Source: Temnothorax longispinosus
Taxonomy: Eukaryota; Arthropoda; Insecta; Hymenoptera; Formicidae
Assembly: GCF_030848805.1 (NCBI RefSeq)
Contig: NC_092359.1
Coordinates: 726,001-790,000, forward strand
DNA: 64,000 nucleotides
Reading direction: 5' to 3'
Shown piece after piece: positions 26,301-39,249 of the stretch (the first letter of the stretch is position 1; every line of letters begins with the position of its first letter). Below the pieces are notes generated by a model, which had not been told where the DNA came from, did no database searches, and was given only the letters and a program-made list of their open reading frames with translations. Made by a program: the position numbers and the translations under genes.

Positions 26301-28729
26301 ACATTACGTGAACATTACACGTAAACCAGCGATTGTCGCCCAAGAAAAGGAGGAAGCAAAACACGGTGTACTTACATTAAGCGTCACGTCACCCAGCATC
26401 ACTCCGTGGCAATAGGTATCCCGTGGACCCGTGGACAAGACCGGCCGTCAACGTTCTTCTGGCCGAGTCGCGGATCCTATAAGTGTGATAAATGTCCGCG
26501 ACTGAGCTCGGTAGCAGTGGCGTTCGCCCTCTTCACCTGGCGCTCTCGCGAACGATTTTTCTCCAGCACGTGTTATGCGCCGTAACTCGCTCCTTATTCC
26601 TTAATGCCTGCAAGATAGAATGACTATTGATCATCGAGAGACCTTCTTCAAAATAACCGTGCGGACCGTATCGAGCGCGCGACGCGAAACAAAATTCCGA
26701 CCGCTAATTACCGATATCGAGTGTAGCTTCAATCGCTATTTATTTGATCCGCGCGATTTTCATTATGAAATTTATTCCCGAATCTAATATCCGGCTTCGT
26801 TAACTCTCCAGCGGAGAGAAAACTAATTTCAAGATGGCCGGAGTGTTTATCGTTAAAATATAATGCCAAGAAGTAGGACGCTCCACGACTATTAATCTTA
26901 CCAGCGAATTACGCAAAAGAAGCACGTCCCTTCTAATTTGAACTGATTTTTAAAGCGTGAAAAAATATCTGTATAATTTCGTCGCTTTGATAGCGTATCT
27001 TAACCGATATTCCAAGAGGTTTTTTTAACGATATACAATATAATATACAATGTTATGTAGATATATGTATAATATGATATATATGTATAAATAATAGAAA
27101 ATGCAGCGGTTTGTAAAAAAAAAATATACGGTGCCGCTCAGTCACTCGAACGTCATGTTATTTCGTGAAGTAATGCAAAACGGAATTCTCAAGCAGGCAA
27201 GAATAATCGCTCTCACGAAGTTTCGTGTTGCCCGAAATGATATATACAGCATGTTTCTCCACTACCGAGTTCCATTCCCGCGTATCTTGAAGAATATTAA
27301 TGGCGGAGGAAGCACAACGCCGCGGAAGAAAAAGTGCTCTATCAAGATAAAGGCTAATTCGCTCGTAATATCCTTCAAATCTTTATTCTCATCCCCCGAG
27401 TAACTTCCTCCGCCCGTAATGCAAAGCTCCTTCGAGCCATCATACCACTTCGCTCGATCGCGAAATAAGCGATGCGTGATATTCGCGAATATATCAAGCA
27501 TGGACAGTTCGCTATTTAAACAACGTTAATAACGCATAATTAATCGTAATTTCCAATATCGCTCATTATTCCACGGGACGATTAATACCGCAGAATCGTA
27601 TAGTTTTGGCCATTTCGTCGGCAATTTTCGCAGATTCGTGATCTCACTTTTCGTCTCGTTACTCCGAGAGCTCCGAGACAACATGACGAGGTCAAAAACG
27701 CGAAACGCTCCCGAATATTCATACCTCATACCGCGATTACACTCGCTCGTCGTGTTAACGGTAGACCGGAATTGGTCGAGTACAAGTAAATTACTCGAGT
27801 AATAGATAACGCGATTGCGGATGGCAAAACTGGACTTACCTCGTTAGACAAATAGATCAATTAATCAGCTCACGATCACGATCATCACGGATACGACTTT
27901 CACTACCTTCTGTCGCGGCGCGAATGGACTGAATTCAAATTTCGGAAAAACTTGCAGCGCGGAAGATCCGTTTGGTGGCGACATCTTTGCGCGAAGTATC
28001 GCGTTATTTCGTTCTTGCCTGATTCATATTGCTCCGAAGATCGATTCTCAGTCGGTATATCATATGAAAAATTGCAAAATACAGCAAGCGTTCTAATTAA
28101 CTAATTAACGCTATCAACGCTATACTGGAGAACATTTTATTAAAGCGACTGTCGCAAGCAGTTTTGCTGGCTCGCTTTTTTCGTGCATGCGTTGACACGT
28201 GAAACAAAGCGACACGATGTTGTAGCAATGCCGTTTTATTCCCACACATACGGCATTTCGGTTAAAGTCATTCTATAAATAAGCAACTTTAATATAAATT
28301 TAAATAATTAGGAAAAAACGGACTAGACCTTTTCGTAAATTAGAAAAAAAAAACATTTTATTCATTTTCGGTCCATTTTAGAAACTGTATAAACGCAGAG
28401 TGCTTAGACCATCTCTCAACTTTCGTATTTTATTACTTACTCGAATTGTTTTCAACGCGCATGTGCAAAATAAAACGGCACCGCTCACCAGCTCACAGTC
28501 ACATGTGTTTACATGTGTTTACCGCGGTGCCGCGGTGAATATCGCCCGCCAACATCAGAATTGAGGTTATGTGAGACACCGTAATGTTTATGTGCGTTAA
28601 AGACAAGCAATTAAGATTGTAAAGTACGAAATATTTTCTTACAACCATACGTGACTTTATTTGTTCGCTTGTGCAAAGAGTAGAAATAATTTGACACGAA
28701 TACGGTGATAAAACGATAAAACTTTCACT
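23322..28729. other. Intergenic region between the IGFBP-domain gene (minus) and NUP188 (plus)
   Basis: Divergent intergenic DNA that must contain the 5' ends of both genes. The segment 25,360-25,800 is very CpG-rich and looks like a promoter or unmethylated island. Strong minus-strand donors occur near 26,372 (AAT|GTAAGTAC) and 27,835 (GAG|GTAAGT). An acceptor-like TATATATACAG|AG lies near 23,540. Together they allow, but do not prove, non-coding upstream exons of the IGFBP-domain gene. No protein-coding frame here is convincing. Confidence 0.45.
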
Positions 28730-31700
28730 ATGGAAGTAGCTCCAATGGGCAACTTGCCGTAAGTACACATATATGTATATTATTTTTATATCTCACGTGA
28801 TTTTATTTGATCGAAATGGGATATCTTATTTTGGAAGGAATAAAAATGTCTATCAATTTTATATCAATATTTTGCTAATATCGTTTTTCTTGCACGATCG
28901 TAAATGGTCTTATTGATCTGTCTATTGGGACTATATAAAAGAAATAATAATTAAGTAATAATAATTTACAGTTGCAGCAAGGATTTGTGGTCTATCATAT
29001 CTGGTACGACATGTTGTTGCGCTAAAGAAACTGTTGAAGAAGAAATAAAGAATGCCACTGTCTTACTTAAAGAAGGGCTTCAGTTTTTTAAGCCATATAC
29101 AGATGTATCATTGCAAAGCATTTCTAAAAGAGATCCACCCCCTCTACAGCAAATGTACGATTTGATTAGTAAACTTGCTCCACTCCTTGTAAGTATATTG
29201 TTTTACATTTGCCAGTTGTTTTATAAGATATTTATTGCAACTTAATATTAACATCTGTATCATGTTTTTAATTTTTGCAAGAATTTGGATGCCACAATTA
29301 CCTGGGATCTAGTGTGTAATTTTGTGTCCTACGAATACAGAAATTGCGCAGAGACTTTTGCGTCACAGCTCTCCGATCTTACGTCTATAAGAGCATTAAT
29401 CGATGATATTTGGAATTTTTATTACTCCGAGAGAGTGACCTTGATAAAATGCCTTAAACTTATGATGGAGTATAAAGATAACGAAAGACATCCTCATCAC
29501 AAAGAATTTGTCAACTTTTTTAATGAGATTCTGATGGGAAACTTACTTGAATCTATACGAAAACAAATAGAAGCGTTGAAGTTTGTGAATCCTCCTACAC
29601 GGTCGCAGTTCTGCACGGAAGATCATTTACATCGATTATATAATAGTACTTTAATTGAGATGCGCGAGCTGCTTCATATATTGACTGTGATTGTACATGA
29701 TATACATATTCCTAGTTGCGAATTTGCCAAGTTTTATGGTAGTATTGGGGTAAGATTCATACTTAAAAGTCTTTTATATTCTCAGACCATAGTTGGAAAT
29801 TTTGCTCAAATAGTGAACATTTTTTAGGGTGAACCTAGACGATTAGTCAGTACAAAAAGCCACGAAGACAAGGAAGCTGTCACTAAAAAGATTGAAGAAA
29901 TACAGTACAGTCAAATAGCATTATTACTTGTAACACTGGATATAGATAAGCAGTAAGTTTGTACAGTTACTTTGCATAATTAAAATTTGTATTGTAATAA
30001 TTTCATTTGTACACACGTTTAATTTTGTCATTGTGTCTCTTTTTTAGTACTGGCATAGAAGACTGGATAAACGGTGTCAGAAGCAATATGCAAGAAATCT
30101 TTGAGCACAAATGTGTTCGTGAAAGTTCACCACAAGATGGACCGTTACTTTTGTCATGGATGCTAGCAAATTATTCGATTGATCCGGACAACTTAGACAT
30201 GTTGAATCGTTTCAGACCATTTGGCATCAAAGCCATACAACTTGACGTATTCCAGTATCTACGAGATATGATAAATTGCGAAATGTTTCAAGAAGAGACC
30301 CATTATGCTGAAGTTGTGCGAAGCAGCGTTTATAATCTTCTGTCTTTAGTGTGTGTCTTTGTCGATGAAGATCGATTAAGTGCTTTAAATGGTATTTTTG
30401 ATGCCTTGGCTACCATAGTCAAGTTTCCAGAATGCGCAGCTAGATTCTGGGATGAACCATGTGATAGCATACGGTCGATTTACAAAGTTGCCAAAGAATT
30501 ATATCCTTACAAATTCGAACCGTTAACCAATATAGCTATTGGTCTGGCATCCACAACAATTACGAGTGCCAAAAAGGTAACATATGAATTATATATATAT
30601 ATATTTATATCGAATTTGTTAAATATTTAATATTTATTATATGTTACATAAAATCAATTATTCTTTATTTAGATCGCGTCGGAGTTGGATAATCTACAAA
30701 CAGTGACTATAGAAGTTCCTCGTCGAAGAGATCACAGTAAGCCGTTACGGCCATACGAAGCAGATTGTATAATTCAAAAAAACTCGTTTACTATAACAAA
30801 CAACTGCGTGCGCGAGAACATTACCGTGTTGTCCAATGAGAAGGAAGTAGTTTTGTTTCGTACAGAGGCAAGTTATTGGAATGCTTTGCATCATAAAATA
30901 GAACAATTATTTTCTCAAGCGAGTGGCGGAATTGCAAATATCAGCGCGGTGAAGACTGATTTACCAGAAAATGTTTGTCAAGGTTTGAAATTGGTCGAAG
31001 CGTTATTGGCTAAAAATATTGATATACCATCGAGCATGGTTATTCCCACAGAATTAAGTTTCGAAATTATTAATCGGTTCTCATATCCAACACTGCCACC
31101 GAACTTGTACAGAATCGTTGCCGTCTGCATCAGCATTTCATCAAAATTGGTTTTGAGATATCCCGAAGACATTCTCTCGCGAATGCGATCTGGTATTTAT
31201 CCAAAATTTAATAATTGGTATCAAAAGCCGTTAGACTTTGCGGAAGCGATTTCCTTTGACAGTGGTCTCATCGCGTCGTGGCTCTCAGGTATAGAAACCA
31301 TCGAACATACGTATCCCATTCTCCGCGCGTTTCTAGACACATTGTACAATTATCTAATCACCAAGCATAGTAGAGAAGCCATGTACACCATTGAAATACC
31401 AGGCATGGTATTTCTGCTACAAGCTGTATTACCTAAGCTGGACTCCTGGTATTTTGAATCAAACGCAGAAAGAATCGACTTGTGGCTGAAAAGTATGTTT
31501 TGCATCCATCGAGCTCTGGACTCAACTTTACCTAAAAACGATATTCGCAACGAGTTGCAACTTGTTGTAGTATACAGTTTGCTCTACTTAGAACCGCGTC
31601 ATGCGCTGCTAAAATTACTTCGGACGGGCGAGCGTACATTGCACAATAAAATGATCACGGAGACAAATTGGATCAATGGAAAAGGATTCAAGACTATCAA

Positions 31701-34700
31701 GAGTGTAGAACTAGCTCTGTCGATAGTCAATCGACTGTTAATGTTTAGAAAATCTCTAAATCTAGAATTGAGCGATCGGTCGCCCCTTGAAATTGCTTTG
31801 TATTCCTCTCCGAGAGTACCCAATGGACTTCTTATAGTACCAACCATTGTTAATTACCTGTATGTTTGGTTTAGCCCTTCGTTGCAAAAAATGGCTGTAA
31901 GATTATTAAAAAAATTCGCGGAGGAATTCTCCATGTCTTTGCTCGTTTGCATGGGAATGGATGGAACATCTATACGAGAAACCTTCGCATTTCGATTAAC
32001 TCTGCCGACATGCGCGATTGAGGTCAAAGTCGCTATCTTGGAATTGGTTGCCGTGTGTCTGGAGAAACAACCTGGCTTAACGGAAGCTCTCTTCAACATC
32101 ATGCATCAAGCAGAACGCAAGAGGATCTTTCCACGTTCAGCCGATGAATTTCTTACTGAGGGTTGCAGTCAATTCTTGGACTCATATTTAGAACGAATGT
32201 ACAAGGAAGACGATATTGTGTGTGATAAATTGTACGACAGCACGATGACGGTATTGCGCGCCATGTGGTATCACAGAAATGAGATTCTTGTCAATTTTTT
32301 CCGGAAACGAGACAAGTTCTGGAGTCACCTATTCGCGCCGCTTTTTAAAACTTTAGTGGCGGATGCGAAGGGTTATTCTCAATTATTAGATGTAATTACA
32401 TTAGAATTGTACAAAAGCCCATTGTTAGAGAATAATTTCTCGAAAAGTCTAAAGGAGCTGTTGGACAAGTCTAAGGATCACTGGAAAAAATTAGCTATGT
32501 ATGTTCTGGATGTTCCTGCAAATGGCGAAGGCGAGAATAAAGAACCGCGTACAAAGCAAGATAGACTGATAGAACCATTGTACGAAATTAATTTAGAGTC
32601 TTGGTATCACTTTATCGTTATGCTCACTGACGATCGAACGGCGAAAAATTACCCAATTAACGTAACACAAGCGCATCTTTTAACTCAGTTGGCCTTGGAT
32701 TCTCTATTGGAGCGAGTGAAGGAACCCAACGATTCTAGCAGTGGCAAGATTCCGATGTTGCTGGCTTCCTTATCCCTGAGGTGCATCACTTCGTGGAAAC
32801 AGATGTGCGTCGGTGACTCGAGGATTTTTAAAACCAGACTGTCGCAACTCACGCAAGAAATAGCGCAGACTTATCGCGGCTTTGGAAAAGCCCTACGACA
32901 GACAATGATCTCGTTGCTGCTTGGATGCGTGCAACTGGTCAAAAGTACTTTAGCCGAGGATTCGGCAACCCTGGAATATCTTTTAGCGCACTCTTGCACG
33001 ATTGCTATTTGTGAACTAGAGGAATTGAAGGAAGCTGCTCTTCAATTGGAACACCGAAAACAGCGATTCTCTGTCGAGTTCAAGACTGATGAAAAAGGTA
33101 CGCAAAAGAAGGCTGATTGTCACAGCGCAGAGACACTCCGCGGTATACGAGAAAGTCTACCAGCGACGTTAGCTATCAGCATGGTGACGCAACTGTTACG
33201 ATCATACGTCGAACGAAATGCCAATTTCAAGCATCGTCTAAGAGCCAGTTGTGTGCAACTTCGTCAGATGATACCTGAACTGATGGTATGCGTCGGATGT
33301 ACACTTCAAAAATACCCATATCTGAAGTTCAGCGCAGCGGCACTAAGCTTGTTGGGTGTTATATCACGTTCACCATACTGTTCGTATCCTATCAACGACA
33401 ATGACGTCGCGAAACTCTGGTTCAACTTGATTCCACCAACAGACATCTCCAACAGTATGCTCGACTCGCTGTACGATGATTCGGCGAATGGTCAATGGCG
33501 TTGCCAGGATTGGTGGCCGTTGTACACCCTAGGCTTGGAATTTCTGATAGGTCTGGTCAGCAGCGAGACGCACATGATGTTTGTTAATCATATTGTTGTT
33601 TTCTTAAATTCTCACGAGCATCAATTAATGGTGGTATCCACGTTATTGAGGCACACTGCCGATCTACTGGCCGCTGATCTTATACAATCACTGGTCGCTC
33701 TTATACATGCTATAGCCACGCAAACATACGTTTGGAATTCAATTCAACCAAGCGTTCGCGAAACTCTTATCAAGTGCATGTATCTGGCGTACGATAGTAC
33801 GGTAAACCTGTTGCTGAGGCCGCGAATACTCAAATTCATCATTGATGGTATTAGTGTGGAGAGTGCCGAAGAGCTCGAGTCCTGCGATAATCGGTTGCCT
33901 AGCGGCGAATTGAAACTACTGGTGAACAAACTGATCGTCATAAACACGACCTGCGCACTAAGCTTCGTCCACTTTTCGCCAAAGTTGAATACCCTGGTAG
34001 ATACGATATATACTCAGGATTACTGGTATACGCCGATGGCCGAAATGAACTTTGGGCCTCCGCAAATGAGCATGAGCTCCGGGCCACAACTCACTTATGG
34101 CACGATCATCAGCTCGACGCAACTGTTTACCCAGGCTCTTCACTCTCGCTCGCAACCCGTTGCTGTTTCGTTACCCGCATCTTCAACGCCGCAATCTGGA
34201 CGTGAAGATAAAACGGATTCTGCGAAGAAGGAATGGGAACGCGCCGCGCCAGAAAATCTCCGGCGTATGCATACGAGTAAGGATTTACGACGAATCATTC
34301 ACGCAGCCTCCGCTTCAACCTCCAGAACGTCATCCAACATTGGCGGAGAATTCCTAGGATACGTCAGCGGTCTAGATGTCACCGTGTCATTACTTAGCAG
34401 TCCTAGACTCTTGCGTCGACCCTACGATCCATTGATATGTGAAAATACCATTCTTTCGAGAGCAACCGCTTTGGCAACCGGTAGACACGTCACGAAGAGT
34501 GGCGGTAGTGGGGCTCCCGGCGCTCCGGGTAACAGTAGCCCAATCATAGCAAGAAATCACAGATTTAGCGATCCATGGTTTGAGTCTATGGATGAGAACA
34601 ATACACGATTGGCATTAGAAATCAATCTTATCCTGATACTGTCACAGGCTCTGGAAGGAGTGAAAAGTCCCAGGCTTACTTTGCGAGATCGTCAGCTTAT

Positions 34701-35091
34701 AGCACGGGAGACCGCTACCGAGCTAGGAGTCTTCTTCGATTTTCTCGAACACCGCGGTACTCCCGATATCTGGCAGGTGAAGGGTTCCCTGATAGACGCA
34801 GATACAAGAAGTTCTAGGACGATTCAGGATACGAGTGATCGGACGCAAACGAATTTACCAGCGAGACTCCAGAAGGATAGTACTATTGACAAAGCACCGG
34901 TGTGCTCACCCGACCACGAAAATTCTTCGATGGAGATGAACCAAACTGAAACACAAGAGAAAAGACTCGATGACAGTGTTCTCACTACTGGCGTTTTCAA
35001 AACGAATGTCAGCAGCGTGCAGTTCTTACCATTAATGGGGAAATTACTTAAGACAGTTGTCGAGTCGTTGGACTCGGCACAATTTCGATGA
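28730..35091 (+). CDS. NUP188: Nucleoporin NUP188
   Basis: Large scaffold nucleoporin of the inner ring of the nuclear pore complex, an alpha-helical solenoid partner of NUP93. Six coding exons: 28730-28758, 28972-29188, 29282-29749, 29828-29952, 30048-30576 and 30673-35091, giving 1,928 aa, close to the family's usual 1,700-1,900. All junctions are GT/AG and keep phase. Family resemblance is clear in the N-terminus (KDLWSIISG), in the YYSERVTLIKCL / DNERHPHHKEF block of exon 3, and in the helical repeats throughout. The last exon is unusually long (4.4 kb, residues 457-1,928). The C-terminal quarter contains a low-complexity Ser/Thr/Pro linker with a GAPGAPG stretch, then a helical tail. The start is the first ATG before a good donor; exon 1 encodes only about ten residues. 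Exon 2 has two possible in-frame acceptors, after 28971 or after 28977. Transcribed toward MIER1. Confidence 0.93.
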
Positions 35092-35109
35092 ACAGTATTT
35101 TTTTTATTT

Positions 35110-35216
35110 AAAACGTAGTTCTCTTAATATATAATTCATCATTCTGAAATGGAAACTAGATCTGTGCATTCTAGAATGATGATTATAAATGATGAGTACA
35201 TTAAGAGCTACGTTTT
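35110..35216 (+). repeat. Imperfect inverted repeat in the NUP188 3' UTR
   Basis: The left arm (about 35110-35145) begins AAAACGTAG and ends CATTCT. The right arm (about 35173-35216) begins AGAATGATG and ends CTACGTTTT. The outer 9 bases and the inner 9-10 bases pair almost perfectly, with small bulges between. The loop is about 27 bases. It lies 18 bases after the NUP188 stop codon, so it would be transcribed in that 3' UTR. It could be a folded RNA element or a small inverted-repeat transposon remnant. Confidence 0.75.
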
Positions 35217-35355
35217 TATACATTAAAAGCTACCATCTTTTTCACATAATTGTAAGTAAATAATTTGACATAATTGAGCATGTATGATATAATTGAGCAC
35301 TTGTGTGCATGTTATTTTGCGAAAGATAAAAAAATGTTTGCTAATGTTATTTGAT

Positions 35356-35422
35356 AATAAACGTAACATTCTTTCATGTATTATGTATTATAACTTATAA
35401 TGAAACATTGATGAGGAATAAA
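35356..35422 (+). terminator. Candidate NUP188 poly(A) signals
   Basis: Two AATAAA hexamers, at 35356-35361 and 35417-35422, lie about 270-330 bases after the NUP188 stop, followed by T-rich DNA. Either would give a short 3' UTR containing the inverted repeat. Position only; no transcript evidence. Confidence 0.5.
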
Positions 35423-35771
35423 AAGGCCAACGTTTCTAATTTAGCCTGTGCTTTTTTATATCAACACTATTTATAAATGATTAAACATAATATAATGTGT
35501 ATCCAGTAAATTAGAAATATTTCGTGTTTCTTAAATAGTTTGCTAGGAAAACGTGAAAATACAAACTATATGATTTTATACACAGCCAACTACTTAACGA
35601 GGGAAACGAATTATTAGGATCGCTATTTACGCGCATCCTTTACATTAAAATAACGATGACCATGTTTCTATTGACTTTCATTTTAACTTTATCATTCCAA
35701 CATTTATCAGATTCCACTTTGTCGTACTTAAGAAATCATTTCGCGAAATTCCATACCATACTTTTTACAAA

Positions 35772-35777
35772 TTTATT
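35772..35777 (-). terminator. Candidate MIER1 poly(A) signal
   Basis: AATAAA on the minus strand about 525 bases downstream of the MIER1 stop codon. It leaves about 350 bases between the likely ends of the convergent NUP188 and MIER1 transcripts. Confidence 0.45.
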
Positions 35778-36301
35778 GCCGATTCGAGGACAAACGTGCC
35801 TTGGACAAATTGAATCATGATCAATTACATATTATGCAATACAATGATTTATCCATGAAAATTTACAGTGTATAATACTATTTCACTTTTCTGTTGAATA
35901 CTGGCGCTTTCCAACGAGTCTTTTTCAAAATGTGTCTTTCTGTTTGCATGGAAATCTCTATGTTCATAAACAGAGAGAAGAAAAATAGAGAAAGCTACAG
36001 TGACCCTCGCTCGTTTTTGCCGCGTTTATCTTGAATTTGTATCTTTAATCTTACATATGCTCTAATCTTCCACGCAAAAGCGTGTCTTCCTCCGTTTTCC
36101 GCATCACTATACAACATCGCGCACTCGCGCTAAGGACGATTAATAATTATATTACGCGCGATACAGTATAAAAATAGAATCCTTGATATTAACGAATATT
36201 ATGCGTTACGACAATAGCGATGGTGCGAGTGCCGAGTTAGGCACACCGCGCAAGGACATCCGTCGCCTTTCAGGATGAACACCTGAAGGTCGGGTTAGAC
36301 G

Positions 36302-39249
36302 CTAAGGGGGCAGATGAGGTAAAATGTTCTCGGGCGAGGGCGTGTCGTGAGAATCATTACTTCTGGATGATGTCACTCGTTGATGGTAGTAGTTATTAGA
36401 GACAGCAGTGGCGGCAACGGTAGCAGCAGGAGCGGTGGAACTAGTGGTAACTGTATTCGTCGAGCCGAGAGCTGTGACCATTGCTGTAGACGTAGTGGCT
36501 GTAGTGGTATTTATCGTTATCGTTGTGATGACTGAAGAGGTAGGTTGACTTCGGGACACTATACCACTCCACGCTAGGGGGTTCACACAACTCGATTCGG
36601 ACGAGGGACAGTCCGGATGACGAGTCGATGGCGAACAATACGTCGGTATGGTCAAAGCACTGGAATTGCATATTGACGAGGACATGGTAGTCGCGGCTGA
36701 CGTTACCAAGGGCGGTGGTGGTGGAGGTGGTGGAGGCGGCGGTGGTGTTGGGCCATTAACATCCGCCAATGGATCAACCGCGTTTCCATCCCAAGCATCC
36801 GCTGATTTGGACTCGTCGTTGTTGATCACGCTGGTGCTCGATCTTTGCCGCTTGGCATCACCATACAGCAAACAATGAACATTCGGCGAACTGCTGCGAT
36901 CTCGCACTCCCTCTTGCTCCTCAAGGAATCGGTCCATATAGTCCCTGCTTGCGATTTAATGGTTCTGTCATTCACGCTTGCAATAAGTGTATTAACGAAA
37001 GCAATTGTAAAGTGTGTTAATTGGGTAATGTATAATGTTATTATCGAATGTTAAGAATTTAATTTTCTCTAATAGGTTACATATAGTATATTTCAAAAGT
37101 TTTCGTGTTTTAATGTAAACGTATTCATGAATTGCGATAGAAAAAATACTCACGTGATACCGGGGTGCAGAGCATATTTTTTCTTTTCTAATCGCGCTTT
37201 ATACGTAAATATGTCATGCCGCTCCGTTTTCTTCCATAAGTAATAAAATTGTACTAACTCTCCGACCGATCTCGTTCTTACCTATGAAAAGAAGAAAATT
37301 TCGCCATAAAATTTACTGAGCCATAATGCAACGATGACTTGTACAAATATATTAAATTAATTACATGATATAATTAAAGTTCTCGACTGTAAAAGAATTA
37401 TTCTGCAATAGCGTTTTTATTGTATCGTACAATGGTAGCGTTTTATATACAGTTGTGAAAAAATTAAGCAATATTATTAGCATTGCAGTTGTAGCTCTAT
37501 ATTTTTAATAAGTTAGAAATCCACTCACGTCTTAATATTTTTACTTCAATCTTTAATAATTTAAAGTTTAATTTTGTATGTGTGCGCGCGTGCGCGCATG
37601 TGCGTGTATGTGCATAATGTATGTATATATGTATAATACATACCTTATTTTTCTGTATAAGATGAAAATCCTTCCCGTAAGTGCGCAATCCATTTTCAAA
37701 GTTATGACATTCCTCTTCTGACCAAAGGCTCACCGCATCCGTAGGAGGAAGCACGTTCATTCGACGTCTTCGTAGTGCTTCTTCGAGATTGTAGCCACAC
37801 TGCAGTAGAAGATATAAAGCCTGCTCGTCATCTCTAATATGTGAGCCGGCCGGCAACGAACCACCCTTTACCGCAGGAAGTTGCGCGCGTTCTAGAAACT
37901 CTTCCGTATCCTCCTCGGATATATGGCTGGGGTCCCATAACATTTTATCCTCATTTTCGTATGGCAAGGCATCGTCGTAACGACACAAGCCTTCTGGTAT
38001 CGCTGCTTGATAGTCAGTACCAACCATGATCGTTTTCTTCCATTCTTCCTCGTCTGGACTGTAGTCACAGTCGTCCTCTTCTTCCTCACTTTGCGGCCTT
38101 GAAACACTCCGTAACAATCTCGAACTGCCACCACCTATTCCCGCACTGACTATCCTATCTTCCGGACCATCGATCGCGCCACTGGCGCTACCTTCTTCGA
38201 TAGTGCTATCGGTAGCACTGGCTCCCCCTAAATTAACTATACCATCGCACGCAACAGCCGTAGCACTTCCCGTTGTAGGTGACGCTCTGGTTTTCTTTCC
38301 ACTTCCGCTTCGAGTGCCCGTTATCAAGCAGTCCTCGGTTTCGACATCTTCATCGTCGTCCTCGTCGTCGTCGATTCTACGTTTCCTGCTGTCCCTGTTG
38401 CCTACTCCAATGCCGCTATTGCCTTTCGTCGCGGATCCCGACAACGGCGATGACTTATCCTTCCCCTTTACTAGCATTTCTGTGTAGAATTGTTTAAGGT
38501 CCGGTTCGTTACTGGTTGCATCAGCCTCGTCGTCATCGTCGTCGTCATCAGCATCGTTGTCACCTTTGTCCGAGTAACGCTCCTCGGTCTCGGGATCGCC
38601 GCTTCCAGATGGCAGCAACATGTGATCGGAACTGTTTGAATTCTCCGTCGAGGGATCACCGTATCCATACATGGCAAGAAGATCTTTCAGTGGCATATCA
38701 CCTTCCTTGCTCAAAGAGACAGAAATAGATCATTATTACATCGAGCGTACTTTAGAGACTAAACATGGAATCTCACTACGAGAACGCACTTTGAGTCCAA
38801 AGTGTTGCGGAAACTTATCATAATTGTAATTATTTATGGGCTCGATTTTTTCATTTCTCAGGCTTGATCCTAGAATAGTCGGGATCAGAATTTTGTTACA
38901 AAGTGACAGATGCATATACATATGTGCAAAAGTGCCGATATATCAGATATATGACAGAAATATACCTTTTGCAAGTTGGACAACTCGTTGTGAGAATCCT
39001 CGCTACCTTCTAAGGCTTCTTCCTCGTCCAATGTTCGTTCGTCATCAAAATCATTTACCATCATTTCCGTTGCAGAACCCATATCATAATCCCGATCTGC
39101 CCTGTAAGGAACACGTGCCGTTATAAGCGTTATCCTTAACTTTCAGCGCGTATTAATATCCTAAATCTCCCTCGATACATGATGCATGACAACAAGTTAC
39201 GATTCCTACTTCCTAGTTAGTCGCTACGTAAGTGGATGCGCACTTACAT
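36302..39249 (-). CDS. MIER1: Mesoderm induction early response protein 1 (ELM2-SANT co-repressor)
   Basis: Nuclear transcriptional co-repressor that recruits histone deacetylase through its ELM2-SANT module. Coding exons on the minus strand: 39249-39248, 39101-38966, 38705-37644, 37281-37154 and 36944-36302, totalling 656 aa. The N-terminus MADRDYDMGSATEMMVNDFD is followed by DERTLDEEE and EGDMPLKDLLAMYGYG, matching the acidic N-terminal region of MIER1. Asp/Glu-rich tracts follow. ELM2 starts at IMVG (about residue 272). SANT runs from LWSEEECHNFENGL across the exon boundary to VRTRSVGELVQFYYLWKK (about 376-425). LHPGITDYMDRFLEE is also family-typical. The C-terminal exon has a 13-residue poly-Pro stretch and a long Ser/Thr-rich tail, which differ from vertebrates. 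The initiator ATG appears split, AT|G, by a 146-bp intron; an in-frame TGA lies upstream. If that junction is wrong, Met at 39082 is the fallback start. Confidence 0.92.
36715..36752. repeat. Coding trinucleotide repeat (poly-Pro in MIER1)
   Basis: A GGT/GGC-type run on the plus strand encodes about 13 consecutive prolines in the last MIER1 exon on the minus strand. It is likely to vary in length between alleles. Confidence 0.9.
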
